Positions 12,301 through 20,917 of a DNA stretch of 64,000 nt are shown in pieces. The position numbers and the translations under genes were made by a program. The stretch is from Anthopleura xanthogrammica. Its lineage: Eukaryota; Cnidaria; Anthozoa; Actiniaria; Actiniidae. Within the stretch, counting starts at the first letter, position 1. Every line of letters begins with the position of its first letter. The notes below the pieces were generated by a model. The model saw only the letters and a list, made by a program, of their open reading frames with translations, did not search any database and was not told the origin of the DNA. The stretch covers positions 6,091,835 to 6,155,834 of the forward strand of contig OZ025211.1 of assembly GCA_964019055.1 (NCBI GenBank). The letters are read 5' to 3'.

Positions 12301-14562
12301 ATGAAGAATGATATTAATACCTTCCTTCACTCTCTTCGGCAACAAGAATGGGTAACAGGCTCAGGCGAAACCTTTGGAAATTAAACAAATCAGAAATGCA
12401 ATAACTACAAGCTCATAAAGTTACAGTAGGAAGTTGACATGAGGAAAATTACCTTTCAGGAGTTTCACACCTTTGTTGCAGACTCTCGACAAATTCATCA
12501 ATAACCTAAGAAGATTATAGAAGAAATAAAATATGAAATTCCTGCAGACTCATAACCTTATCAGATAAACAATCAGATCACTTAATTCTCAACCAAACAG
12601 GTTTAATAAAATAATATAATTCAGACACACATTTCCATCCACAATTCACTTCAGTACATAACAACATTCAGTCATAGCACAACTGACATAAATACTTCAT
12701 TCTAAATCGGGTTCTACAATGAGTACCTTTGGATAATTCTGATGGCTTTTAATAGCAGCTGTGAGTCTCTTCTGGAAGATTGGCACATCAACACCTAGGC
12801 AACATAGAAAAAAACTATGTCTAACACCCAATTTTGTTAGTTATCTTGTAAATAGTTTAATATCAGGGCTCAAAATAAAGGCTGATCAACAGTCAATGTC
12901 TGGCCAAATTTGGAGCTTGGCCGGTCAAATATGGTTTTGACTGGTCATATTTGAAAAAAATATATTAAAATATCATACACCAAACATCTTGACCGCGGCG
13001 TATGACTGGCTGTTATTTAGAGCCCTGTAATATTGACAGTTATTTTCTAATCCCCTTGGGAAAAATATAAGTGAAGGTTTGGTAATAACTATAAAAAAAG
13101 GCTTTGAATGTTAATTTCAGTAAAATATGTTTCCCAGCGTATATAGAAGGAGTTAAGACTAGGATTGGTCTACAGAATGTACTTTTGTATAGACCTGGAA
13201 AGCAGTAGGCTTGATAAGATTTTTAAATAAATAACGACTCCTTTAAGTGTTAATGTAAACACATTTCTGCATTTCATTCGTACAAAATTAAATATCTGTT
13301 TTAAATTATAGACCCATTTCACGTGTCATCAAAGCAGCTCAATTTGGAGGACAAAACAAAAAATTGGTTGTAGTTTAATTAAAGCGATCAAGCAGATTAC
13401 CTATTTCATCTTGGCTGTCATCAGTATTTTTAAGGAAAATGCCTGCCTTGCCCACAAGTTGGCCAAACACAGTATTATCAATATCATTTGTAATAGCTCC
13501 TGTCTGTCTTCCTTTCTTTGCTAAGGAGTAAAAAAGATCCCATCAATGCTGAGGGATGTAGCAGTGTATCACAGAAATTCAAGGTTCCAACTAAGACAAG
13601 TTTGTAGGACATAGCACCACCCTCTAGCAACAGTAACTAAGGGGGGTTGAAATGAAGCATAGTCAAATAGTCAGGCATTAAATCAAGATGCTTCAATCAT
13701 GCATACTTATTGGGAGAGTAGGGCTTTATCTGTTAGATCTTGTCATTTTTGAACATTACATAATCTTTTTTTTTTTATGTCATAAAGAACAAAAGGAGGG
13801 CATTTCCACAATGCAAACACCAGCGGATAAGCAGCCTGAGAAAATAGAGACATCCTTTCGCTCTCCTCATCCCCCCCCCCCCCCCCCCCCGGCGAAACTA
13901 AAGTTTAGTGGAAGGATGAGGAGCGAAAGGACGTCTGTTTTCTCAGGCTAGCAGATAAGGGACCAGTTATTATTTACAGAGACAGGGGGCTGGTGCAAAT
14001 AGAGGGGCCAGCATTTTTTAATGATTCACAAAGGACAGAGCTAAGAGAGACAAAGAACACTTTAGGGGGAGGGATCAGGAAAATTTGTGCTGCAAGTGAA
14101 AATCAAAATGCACCAGCCCCCCCTGTAAAAATTGACAGGTCTCTAAGATGGATTTAAAGAGAAGATTGGATAAGACATGACAACCATATAAAATTAAAAC
14201 AAACACATAGAAAAGCTACAAGTTAAATCAACTTCACAGTTTCGATTTAAGCTTATGCACTGAAGAACGCATCAATACTATAAACTAAGAACTACAAATG
14301 TGAAATACATGGGAAATACAGAAGTAAACAATAAAATTTAGATATTGGATATGGGGGAATATTAGATATGAAAAGAAGAATTTGGAGCAGTAATTGTTTA
14401 GAAATATACACAAATAGCTTAGTTATGTTGCTTGATGAAACTAACAGTCGGTTTTGTACTGCTTCTGTTTGATGTTGGGAAAGGCGCGAAATGATCCACA
14501 AACTCACCCGAAACAACGCCGTCTTCGGCCTTTTTGTTTGATTTTCTCTTTGATCTCGCCAT
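1..14562 (-). CDS. FANCD2: FANCD2, Fanconi anemia group D2 protein (N-terminal 871 residues; continues off left edge)
   Basis: FANCD2 pairs with FANCI and is monoubiquitinated by the FANCL core complex during DNA interstrand crosslink repair in the nucleus. I read 28 phase-compatible exons on the minus strand: 14508-14562 (ATG at 14562), 13401-13520, 12727-12794, 12453-12505, 12321-12371, 11927-11987, 11589-11647, 10930-11014, 10406-10530, 10053-10140, 9849-9953, 9205-9293, 8861-8960, 8746-8781, 8006-8146, 6889-7023, 5565-5696, 4970-5077, 4636-4685, 4008-4067, 3849-3918, 3418-3537, 2861-2934, 2225-2460, 1090-1205, 718-826, 439-547, 1-59. They align collinearly with vertebrate FANCD2, for example GILDYLDN, CLAPHFRLLR, QHNGDL, EMKGKALTRL and LLGIDLLQ. 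The lysine in the IRKQLSS context (codon 4659-4661, residue 546) matches the human monoubiquitination site Lys561. Exon 1 is basic (RSKRKSNKK) and may act as a nuclear signal. The remaining ~580 residues lie beyond the left edge. The introns are packed with repeats. Identity is very secure; single splice sites are less so. Confidence 0.95.
870..1085. repeat. Purine-rich low-complexity tract (GGAAGG-type)
   Basis: Almost pure A/G on the plus strand, in a FANCD2 intron. On the transcribed strand this is a long polypyrimidine run directly downstream of exon 1090-1205. Confidence 0.8.
3044..3312. repeat. CAT/CCT microsatellite with higher-order period
   Basis: Trinucleotide ATC/CAT repeats broken into blocks such as CATTACCATCATCCT that recur every 15 to 18 bases. 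In a FANCD2 intron; open frames here are repeat artefacts. Confidence 0.85.
3595..3760 (-). repeat. tRNA-derived SINE, inverted
   Basis: On the minus strand it reads GGTGACAGCGGTAGTAGACTCGCCTGTCAACTCA, then a B-box-like GGTTCGAT-type segment, then the GATTTACATCAGCCATAAGG-like tail shared with other copies. FANCD2 intron. Confidence 0.65.
4195..4450 (+). repeat. tRNA-derived SINE
   Basis: Starts GGGTAGCGTAGCGCTAGTACACTCGCCTCTCACCGC (A-box-like), then GGTTCGATTCCC (B box), then a body ending in two copies of GATCAGCCCAGA...TTTCAGGG. Same family at 9595, 46630 and 48110. Confidence 0.75.
4734..4885. repeat. GGAT/GACG tetranucleotide microsatellite
   Basis: Runs of GATG, GGAT and GGAC units in a FANCD2 intron. 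Confidence 0.8.
5110..5310. repeat. CAT trinucleotide repeat with ACCTGA spacers
   Basis: Blocks of CATCAT separated by CACCTGATTATC-like spacers, in a FANCD2 intron. Confidence 0.75.
5344..5490. mobile_element. MITE-like palindromic element, GCAGCTCAATTTGGAGG family
   Basis: TAGACCTCTTGCACGTGACTGGCAGAGCAGCTCAATTTGGAGG on the left is inverted on the right as CCTCCAAATTGAGCTGC...GCTGCAAGGGGTCTA. Other copies or pieces are at 13310-13372 and 31210-31560. No coding capacity. Confidence 0.7.
5745..5960 (-). repeat. SINE, inverted
   Basis: Shares GATCAAGGTCAGGGCACGGCTA, the GGAGGAAAACC...GGAGAGA block and a CAGGAATGGAGCTTG segment with other inverted SINE copies (3595, 58075). FANCD2 intron. Confidence 0.6.
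6098..6327. repeat. (CAC)n followed by (CAT)n microsatellite
   Basis: About 75 perfect trinucleotides, CAC then CAT, in a FANCD2 intron. It opens all frames, giving spurious His, Met, Thr, Val or Asp homopolymers. Confidence 0.95.
7080..7820. repeat. 111-bp tandem repeat, about six copies
   Basis: The unit begins near GTGCATGAAGCTGTGCGCGCG and includes CTGGCACATGCAGATCTCCTG. Four central copies are nearly identical at 111 bp; the last two lose two bases and the first is diverged. Located in the FANCD2 intron between exons 6889-7023 and 8006-8146. Confidence 0.9.
8184..8700. repeat. CAA/CAG-rich imperfect microsatellite
   Basis: About 500 bases of CAA, CAG and AAC units with point changes, in a FANCD2 intron. 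It contains two ~75-base direct copies of a GCTGCAATAAAAACTGCAAGGACAGTG-like segment, so it grew partly by segment duplication. Confidence 0.85.
9595..9830 (+). repeat. tRNA-derived SINE, diverged
   Basis: CACTTGCCTCTCACCTATGAAG, CTTCAATTCC (B-box-like), TCCCTTGATTCCGGG and a tail TGACTTTGATCAGCCCAGTGG, shared with the copy at 4195. Confidence 0.55.
11095..11375. repeat. CAT microsatellite, imperfect
   Basis: ATC/CAT repeats with a short ATCATG ATC subrepeat at 11285-11325, in a FANCD2 intron. Confidence 0.8.
11736..11905. mobile_element. MITE-like palindrome, GGGCTCAAAATAA termini
   Basis: Left end AGGGCTCAAAATAATGGGCAG is inverted at the right end as CTGTTATTTTGAGCC. The interior has inverted ACCGGTCAA motifs. 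A second copy lies at 12863-13028. FANCD2 intron. Confidence 0.75.
12028..12235. mobile_element. MITE-like palindrome, TAGACCTCTTTACC family
   Basis: ATAGACCTCTTTACCTTGGGC...CCCATTTCAGACC on the left and its inverse GGTCTGGAGTGG...GCCCAAGGTAAAGAAGTCT on the right. Related copies at 40150-40322, 53041-53605 and 63885-63960. Confidence 0.8.
12863..13028. mobile_element. MITE-like palindrome, second copy of the GGGCTCAAAATAA family
   Basis: CAGGGCTCAAAATAAAGGC on the left, GCTGTTATTTAGAGCCCTG on the right, interior GGCCGGTCAAATATGG. Same family as 11736-11905. Confidence 0.75.
13836..13952. repeat. Hairpin element with central poly-C
   Basis: AGCCTGAGAAAATAGAGACATCC...CCTCATCC, about 21 C, then GGATGAGGAGCGAAAGGACGTC...TTTCTCAGGCT. 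The two arms are near-perfect inverse copies of about 35 bases. FANCD2 first-intron region. Confidence 0.8.
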
Positions 14563-16017
14563 AGTCCAAGATCAAAAGCGACGGTAACGAGCCAAAACGG
14601 CAAGAAACAGTGTAGATTTACATAACAAACGACTCCATCTTTGCTTCCTTGTGTTTTGAAGTTTCCCGCCAGTTCCCTTGAGACACGTCTGCGCGTGCGT
14701 ATATTTGACAACCCCTGAACAAACAGCTGGAAGGCTCAGTCAGACGGAAATTCAAAAAAACAACATCTGATAAACAACGAAACGTACAACAAGGCTGTTT
14801 TTTTACCCGAAAATAAGGTTATATAATTTCGTAAGGTAAGCTATATGTTTTCTACTACCTTTATTATTTTCCTGTTACTGTAAAATCGAAATCAAAGCAT
14901 ATTTTCAACTGAAATACAGCTGTTTTTTGACAACACATCAAACAACCATGTACCATGAATAAAACAATCGTTTCCCTTTTACATTCTCGAGAAGTTCTAC
15001 CGTACCGATGCAAAAAAAAAATTGAGGGGTAAATATCAACTCTAATCCAAGTCAAAATCGCTTTTGTCATGTATTTTTCGTGAAATAATAATTCTAAGAT
15101 GTATTTCCAAGAGTTAAATAAGTTAAGCTTACGTCTTCTTGTTAATTCAATTACCTTAACAGCCTTGAGTTATCAAGTTTTACACGAGTAACTTATAGGA
15201 CCTTAATCATTTCCTGACCTAGACGGTATATCGTATTTTCTGTAACTGTAACCATACGAACAAATTTGCCATGGATAAATCTAAGTTAAGAACTTATTTT
15301 AGTCTGAATGCCGTTGCATGTTCTCGTAAATTTGATTGACACGTCTAATTGTTTACACTGCCTCGTTGTTTGGTTTTACATTTTGTTTAGACACGTGCAC
15401 AGTTATAATGCATGATAGTATACCATTATTTGCACTTTTAGATTTATGTCATTTACTTGTAAAACTGTTTTGCAATAAATAGTTGACATGATGAGAATTT
15501 GATATTTTAATGACAAGATAAATATATTACCCTTCTCAGTTGAGCTTGGAACGACTGAAGTTTTGTCGTTGAAAGGTACATGTTGTCAGGGGCAACGCCA
15601 AAAGTATTGTATCGTATAGTGTGGGAAAGTGTTGCAAAAATTTAAGAGCTTAATTGCCGCCTTGTGACGTCAGTATCATGCTTGATTCCTATTGAATACT
15701 TTTGACGTTGCCCCTAACAACATGTACTTTTCAACAACAAAACTTTGTGACAAAACTTTGGACATTCCAAGCTCAACTTAGAAGCATAGTATCTTGTGCA
15801 TTGAGCAGCCGCAAGATCAATTTGCATTTACCCAGTTATCATGCGGGAATTTCAAACCCTGAGTTGAGAAAACACCTTTCCATCTATGGCTCTCACTTTA
15901 AAACCATACAAGAGAGATATTTGTTTAGAACCAACAAATGAGTGAAATTTTTAACTCATTGCTGATCACAATGAATTCTCACCTTTTATATTTTCTATTG
16001 TAGAACTTCCCTAGACA
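14563..16017. promoter_or_regulatory. Shared head-to-head promoter region of FANCD2 and the CCDC9-like gene
   Basis: FANCD2 (minus) and the CCDC9-like gene (plus) diverge from this interval. A TTTCCCGCC E2F-type site lies at 14662-14670, about 100 bases upstream of the FANCD2 ATG, which would fit S-phase expression. A good donor (AAG|GTAAGC) ends at 14835, and a TTTTCTATTGTAG acceptor lies just before the CCDC9-like ATG, so that gene probably has a 5' UTR intron spanning about 14836-16000. The intron contains the palindromic element at 15535-15790. No TATA box is evident. Transcription starts are inferred. Confidence 0.5.
15535..15790. mobile_element. MITE-like palindrome, CTTCTCAGTTGAGCTTGGAA family
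   Basis: Left end CTTCTCAGTTGAGCTTGGAACG; right end CATTCCAAGCTCAACTTAGAAGCAT; inner inverse pairs ACATGTTGTCAGGGGCAACG / CGTTGCCCCTAACAACATGT. A half copy lies at 19672-19795. Sits in the probable 5' UTR intron of the CCDC9-like gene. Confidence 0.75.
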
Positions 16018-17826
16018 ATGGCTGACAAAACAACAGTGAAGGGTGCTGCTAGTCAAGGACATTTCACCAAAGACCAGAGTTCCCCTGAGAATGACAGATC
16101 AAAAGGCAGTGAGGAAGAAAAGAAATTAAAAGAAAGACTTCTTGATGAAAAAATGAAGTTAATAAGACAAAAGAATGAAGAAAGACTGAGACGGCAAAAG
16201 GAAATTGAGGAAGACATCAAGTCTGCCAGTTTGCACAGCAATCAAGTCCTAGATGAAAAGCCTGCTGTTGCAGAACATAAAATGGCTGGCGTACAGAAAG
16301 ATAATTCATCAACAACTAGGATGAGAGGAAGAGCTAGAGGAAGAATTCTAGCAAAAATGGCTAGAGAAGAACTCCAGGCACACAGATTTGAAAACAAGAC
16401 AAAACAAAACCCTGAGAATGTAGAAAATGAACTGCAAGAGGAAAAGAAGAAGGATTCTTCCCCTAGAGGGGGTTCATCAACCTTCTTGTCTGACAATCGC
16501 AGAGTTGATATGTCAAAGGTATCAAGCAGGTCAAGCCATTCTTGGGGTGGAAGTCAGTTTGAAGATGTTGTTGACAAAGTTAACAAAGAAAAACATGCCC
16601 GACCAAGAAGAGAGAATCAAGACATTGAAGTCTCAATGACTGGAAAAGAAAGAAAACAATACCTGGAATGGAAAGAGGAAAGAAACAGAATAGACCGAGA
16701 GAGAAAATTACATCAGAAAAGTGGAGAAAGCTGGAAGAGAGAATGGGATAGAGAAAAAGGTCATAGAGAAGTCCATTCCACACATGAAAGACATGATCAG
16801 CATCATACAAGACGTAGTGGACAAAGGTTTGGGGAGAGGACAAGACAGAAACCTGACTGGGACCTTCATGACGACCGAGTTCCAGAAAAAGATTTACATC
16901 ATACAAACAATAACAGAGAAAATGAGAACGATAACTTGGAAGAAAGAAATGACCAAAAGAACAGTATTGCAAGTAATGATAAGGCAGCAGATTGGGATGA
17001 TAGTAGCTCTACAAGTGTTGAAAAACAGAGTGAATCAGGCTTAAAACAGGAGGCCATTTCAACAGTAAATTTGGAAGACAGCACAACCACAAGCATAAAA
17101 AAAATAGATGATTCAAATACAAATAATGAAAGGAATGAAAGTGTTGATAGTGAAGTAATAGACTTGGAAATTCCTAAAGAATGTCATACAACAGACAGGC
17201 TGGACAGCAAAGAATCTGAAGAAACTGTTGAACCAAGAAATAATCATAAAGAGGCAGGTGCAAACATTGACATTAAGAGTCTAACTGTAACTATTGATTC
17301 AGAAGGAAAGAGGAATATCTCTGATGAGCCGACAAATAATAATATAAGTTCTGATGAATTGAAAGATATGGTTAGTAATGACAAGAATGAGAGTAAAGAA
17401 GAGGCTGTCAGTGTCAAGCAAGATGAGATTATTGAACAGCCAAAGCCACAGAGAATCCACAAGAAACATCGTTCACACAGAGAAGACAAAGAAACCCAGA
17501 GCACTAAAGAGCAGGAGAAAGAGGATTTAGCTAAAAAAGTGGTTGAAATGGAAGAGACAAATTCATCACAACTAGAAACTCAAGGTGAAGTAAATGCACC
17601 AGAGCAAGTCAAGTCAGACAGCACCACCAACTCAGCGCCTGACTCATCTTCACATCATGAAAAGCCAAAGGATAGCTTACCAAAGCTTGAAATCAAGAAA
17701 ACAGATGAGAACAATGAACCTGTGCCAGATTTCTTGAAAACACCACAGAAAAAGAACTGGGCAGATTGTGAGTTTGATGAAGAATTAGACTTACCCCCAC
17801 TAGAATGGGACAGTCTTACAAAATGA
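16018..17826 (+). CDS. CCDC9: CCDC9-family coiled-coil protein, 602 aa, coding region in a single exon
   Basis: The open frame is uninterrupted from ATG 16018 to the stop at 17824-17826. The N-terminal charged coiled coil (about residues 35-70, with KNEERLRRQKEIEEDIKSA) matches the opening of human CCDC9, where the same RKNE...QEIEED pattern occurs. Around residues 172-235 there is a second conserved block: SWGGSQFE, then SMTGKERKQYLEWKEERNRI, then WKREWDREK. This is the most diagnostic part of the CCDC9/CCDC9B family. The middle is a low-complexity Asp/Glu/Lys/Ser-rich stretch, and the C-terminus has a conserved acidic tryptophan motif (NWADCEFDEE). Vertebrate CCDC9 is reported as exon-junction-complex associated; nothing here tests that. 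The coding part is intronless although neighbouring genes are intron-rich. Polyadenylation signals AATAAA occur at 18130 and 18264. Confidence 0.85.
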   Translation: MADKTTVKGAASQGHFTKDQSSPENDRSKGSEEEKKLKERLLDEKMKLIRQKNEERLRRQKEIEEDIKSASLHSNQVLDEKPAVAEHKMAGVQKDNSSTTRMRGRARGRILAKMAREELQAHRFENKTKQNPENVENELQEEKKKDSSPRGGSSTFLSDNRRVDMSKVSSRSSHSWGGSQFEDVVDKVNKEKHARPRRENQDIEVSMTGKERKQYLEWKEERNRIDRERKLHQKSGESWKREWDREKGHREVHSTHERHDQHHTRRSGQRFGERTRQKPDWDLHDDRVPEKDLHHTNNNRENENDNLEERNDQKNSIASNDKAADWDDSSSTSVEKQSESGLKQEAISTVNLEDSTTTSIKKIDDSNTNNERNESVDSEVIDLEIPKECHTTDRLDSKESEETVEPRNNHKEAGANIDIKSLTVTIDSEGKRNISDEPTNNNISSDELKDMVSNDKNESKEEAVSVKQDEIIEQPKPQRIHKKHRSHREDKETQSTKEQEKEDLAKKVVEMEETNSSQLETQGEVNAPEQVKSDSTTNSAPDSSSHHEKPKDSLPKLEIKKTDENNEPVPDFLKTPQKKNWADCEFDEELDLPPLEWDSLTK

Positions 17827-18940
17827 TAATCAACAGATCGCGTCAAAATATATTGATAAATCAAATAATATTAATGTATTATTGGTGATATTGGTAAACC
17901 TAGTTCATGTATTCGTGTCATGCATTAATGTATAATTTATATATATTTGGTATTTTCATGAACATTTTTAAAATCTTTTTAACAATTTCAAACTTATGGT
18001 ATTTTCTTGTACCACATACAATATTTGATAATTCAACTATAATAATAAGATAGAGGCACATAATATATTATTTACAACATTTAGATTTTTAATGCAAATG
18101 CATCTTACCTGTGTCACTTGGTGCTTTTTAATAAAAACTTTCATACCACTGAACAAAATCAGTCAGTAAAATATTGTTTAGAATGTGTATTTCTAGGTTT
18201 TAGTAGAAACACATATTAATATACCAGCAGAATTATAGTGCTTTTTTAACCATCTTATTCTCAAATAAACTTGTTGATGAATGAAAATTTAAAATACGAG
18301 ATATGTGTAGTGTCAACTGTGTTTAGCCTGGATAATGGGACAAAGGACCTACTTGGAGGGGGAGGAGGAAAATTGAGCTGTTTCAAGGATAAAAACATTT
18401 TTTAAGGATTACCACTGTTTTCATTGCTTCACACTGCTTGAGAAAAAGTTGCTACAGGAAAATTGGGCAATATATATATACTAGCACATCATGAGATTCA
18501 AAGACATTATTTTATCGGCTGATTGAAACCCAGCAATTTCTGCAGCCAAACATGGCAGAATGAGTGAACTCACTAATACAAATCATGTTAACAAGGTAAA
18601 ATGACTCAAAACAACCCTTGCAAAATGGATTCCCAGCTTCCTGGAAATTCTTAGGAATTCCCAAAAATGTTCAAGTATGCAAATGAAATGTTAGCACTTG
18701 ACTTCTTTATGCTAAGAATTTCTGGGAATCACTCCTTTTACGATTGAGAAAAGCTCGGAAATCTTGAGAATATATCATTACAACAGGTCAAAGCTAAGAA
18801 TTCTTAGGAATTCTTGAGAATTTAGTTTTTAAGATTGAGGCGAGCACTCACATTGCAATAAATAACATGATTTATTCATTCCTTTAGAAATTGCATAATT
18901 TTGGTGTTAAATACATTAGTGATACAACATTTAATGCTTT
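17827..18940. other. Convergent intergenic region, CCDC9-like 3' UTR and glutaredoxin 3' end
   Basis: AT-rich sequence between two convergent genes. AATAAA signals at 18130 and 18264 could end the CCDC9-like transcript. From about 18640 to 18830 there are repeated, partly inverted copies of a TTCTTAGGAATTC-like motif, probably a decayed palindromic element. I see no gene. Confidence 0.5.
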
Positions 18941-20404
18941 TTAAAGAGCACCACAGTTCTTCAATATTGGAACTAGTTTTCCAGATGCTTGCATGGATTT
19001 TGTCTTGGATCCGTCAGCAATAAATTTGTTGTCCACAAAAACTTGAGGCACCTGCAAGCAATGAAAACCAATAAATTGATTGGCTTTTTACTATGTTTTT
19101 CAGTTGAGTGTGGCATGACAGAGTTTTGTTCCGGGGGGGGGGGGGGTACTTCGAAAGTGCCCCTTTTATACACTTTTTTGCCTGAAAAGTTACCCCTTTC
19201 ATATACTTTTGAAGAAAAGCTACCCTTTTTATACCAAAATTCACAAATTCCCACCCCTTTTCTATACCTGCGGCCTGAAAAACGTACCCCTTTCGGGCGG
19301 AGCATCCCCATATAGTCAATTATAGGGAGTACCCCCCCCCCCGGGTTTTGTTACAAAGTTCTGTTGATATGCATCTTGTAGGGGGAACATTACTGCTAAT
19401 CACCATACCTATGCTTCGTTGCCAATGATATCAGTATAGACCTTATGCATGCAAGCTGATTTTCTAAATCAGAAAGGTGGGATATTTCTCGTGAATACAG
19501 ATTCTACCTCTCAACGGCAAAATCCCATACATACTAAACTCTATAAATCTCATCACTGATATCTTTTTGAGCTTTCATCCTAAACTATTGAAAACTTCCA
19601 ATTATGTTGCTGTTTTCATAATAAAGATCCCATCTTTCTGATCTAGAAAATCAGCTCGTGTACATAAGGTCTATTATGCTTGCTTTCTATTGAATACTTT
19701 TGACGTTTCTCTGACAACATGCATATTTCACTGACAAAACATCATGACAAAACTCATATCACGTCAAACTCAACTGAGAAGCATAGTAAACAAAACTGTC
19801 ATAAATATTGCTTTCTGACTAGTTGAGGATGGATGCTTCTGGTCTGTAAAGAACTAGCAGAACTTACACATGCTGGGATAGTTTCTTTTGTTAATTGTTT
19901 TGTTTTCGATATATCGATATCTTCTAAACCACAACAACACCTAGATATATCCCTTTTAAATCTGTATGTATTGATTGTAGTAACATGTAGTATTAAATCA
20001 ACGATAACCTGTTCAAATTAACTGAAATGAAATACAGTTGTACGAGGAAAGTTATGTAATCAGCTGGCAATTATCTGCCCATTTCGGTGGCTAATGCTAA
20101 TCATATAGACCGATTGAATGTACACTACTTCGAACTGACCATGAGTAAAAGTACCAGTTTAAAAACTTACACTTCTGATGCCAGATAGTGTTCGTAAATA
20201 GTCCTGAATACTGTCACTGTCATTACGTCCATCCAGTTCGATCACCAAAAATTCTTTGAGTCCAGTCTTGTTTAGAGCTTCTTTAGCCATAGTACAGTAA
20301 GGACAATAGGTCTTAGAGAACACTACCACCTTGTTTGATGCTATTTTTTCATCAACGAACTTTTTTGCTGTTTCATTAGGCATTGTGGTACTACTTCCTC
20401 CCAT
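18941..20404 (-). CDS. Glutaredoxin (dithiol CPYC type), 114 aa, two exons
   Basis: Glutaredoxins reduce disulfides or glutathionylated proteins using glutathione. Exon 1 is 20171-20404 and exon 2 is 18941-19051 (stop at 18941-18943), joined in phase 0. I see the thioredoxin-fold strand VVVFSKTYCPYCTMAK with the CPYC active site, then LDGRNDS, then the cis-proline motif SVPQVFVDNKF spanning the splice junction (T in most relatives, S here), then a C-terminal helix ending KLVPILKNCGAL. The start is the first in-frame ATG, giving MGGSST, which fits an N-myristoylation consensus. The frame is open further upstream but has no ATG. Length is normal for a single-domain glutaredoxin and it most resembles the GLRX/GLRX2 group. 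Odd point: the usual glutathione-binding IGGxxD segment reads IADGSK here. The intron holds a poly-G/poly-C flanked repeat. Confidence 0.9.
19125..19345. repeat. Poly-G/poly-C bounded repeat in the glutaredoxin intron
   Basis: GGGGGGGGGGTACTTCGAAAGTGCCCC at one end and GGGAGTACCCCCCCCCC at the other, with internal repeats of TACCCCTTTCATATAC-like units. The same element is at 38500-38765. Confidence 0.65.
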
Positions 20405-20603
20405 GCAGTTGATAAGCAGATCAAGATATGATGGCAAGAGAAATCGAATGCTGAAGTCGAGGCTAGTACGTCATGGGTTAGCCACATAGTGTCCCCAGGG
20501 TCTCCGTTACTATCCTTTTTCCTCTATCACTGTTATCCCTCTCTATAACCATACAAGGGGTTTGAGGTCTACCTTACGGGCTACAGCAGATTTTAATCTG
20601 ACA

Positions 20604-20671
20604 AAAACTGTCATCTGGTTCTAAATTCTTGTTGTCAAAACAACAAGAATTTAGAACCAGATGACAGTTTT
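20604..20671. repeat. Perfect 32-bp inverted repeat with 4-base loop
   Basis: AAAACTGTCATCTGGTTCTA... is followed after the loop CAAA by its exact inverse complement ending ...CAGATGACAGTTTT. Pairing continues with one bulge into the flanks (CTGAC / GTCG). Confidence 0.9.
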
Positions 20672-20754
20672 GTCGCCAACAAATAAAAGATGTTTAAATT
20701 TATGTGATTCAAGTGCTAGATCCCTTAATTATTTAGCTACAAGCCCTAGATTCT

Positions 20755-20917
20755 CAGGGCGGATCCAGAAATTTGCAATGGGGGATGTCCGAAATGAAAA
20801 AGTGACAATATAGTGATGTTATCAATAATCCTAATTTGACTTATTTAATTTGCAATTAGATTTATTTGGGGGGTGTACAGTGCACCAATGGACACCCCCC
20901 TGGATCTGCCCCTGCTT
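20755..20917. mobile_element. MITE-like palindrome, CAGGGGCGGATCCAG family
   Basis: CAGGGCGGATCCAGAAATT at the left and CCCCTGGATCTGCCCCTG at the right, with inverse GGGGGATGTCC / GGACACCCCCC inside. Related pieces at 34935-35110, 35275-35690 and 36655-36875. Confidence 0.7.

Noticed and set aside
14292..14711. 139-residue minus-strand open frame
   Set aside because: It overlaps FANCD2 exon 1 in another frame and runs into its promoter and first intron.
20405..20437. Eleven-residue N-terminal extension of the glutaredoxin
   Set aside because: It would need a TTG start; the first ATG in frame gives MGGSST and a normal-length protein.
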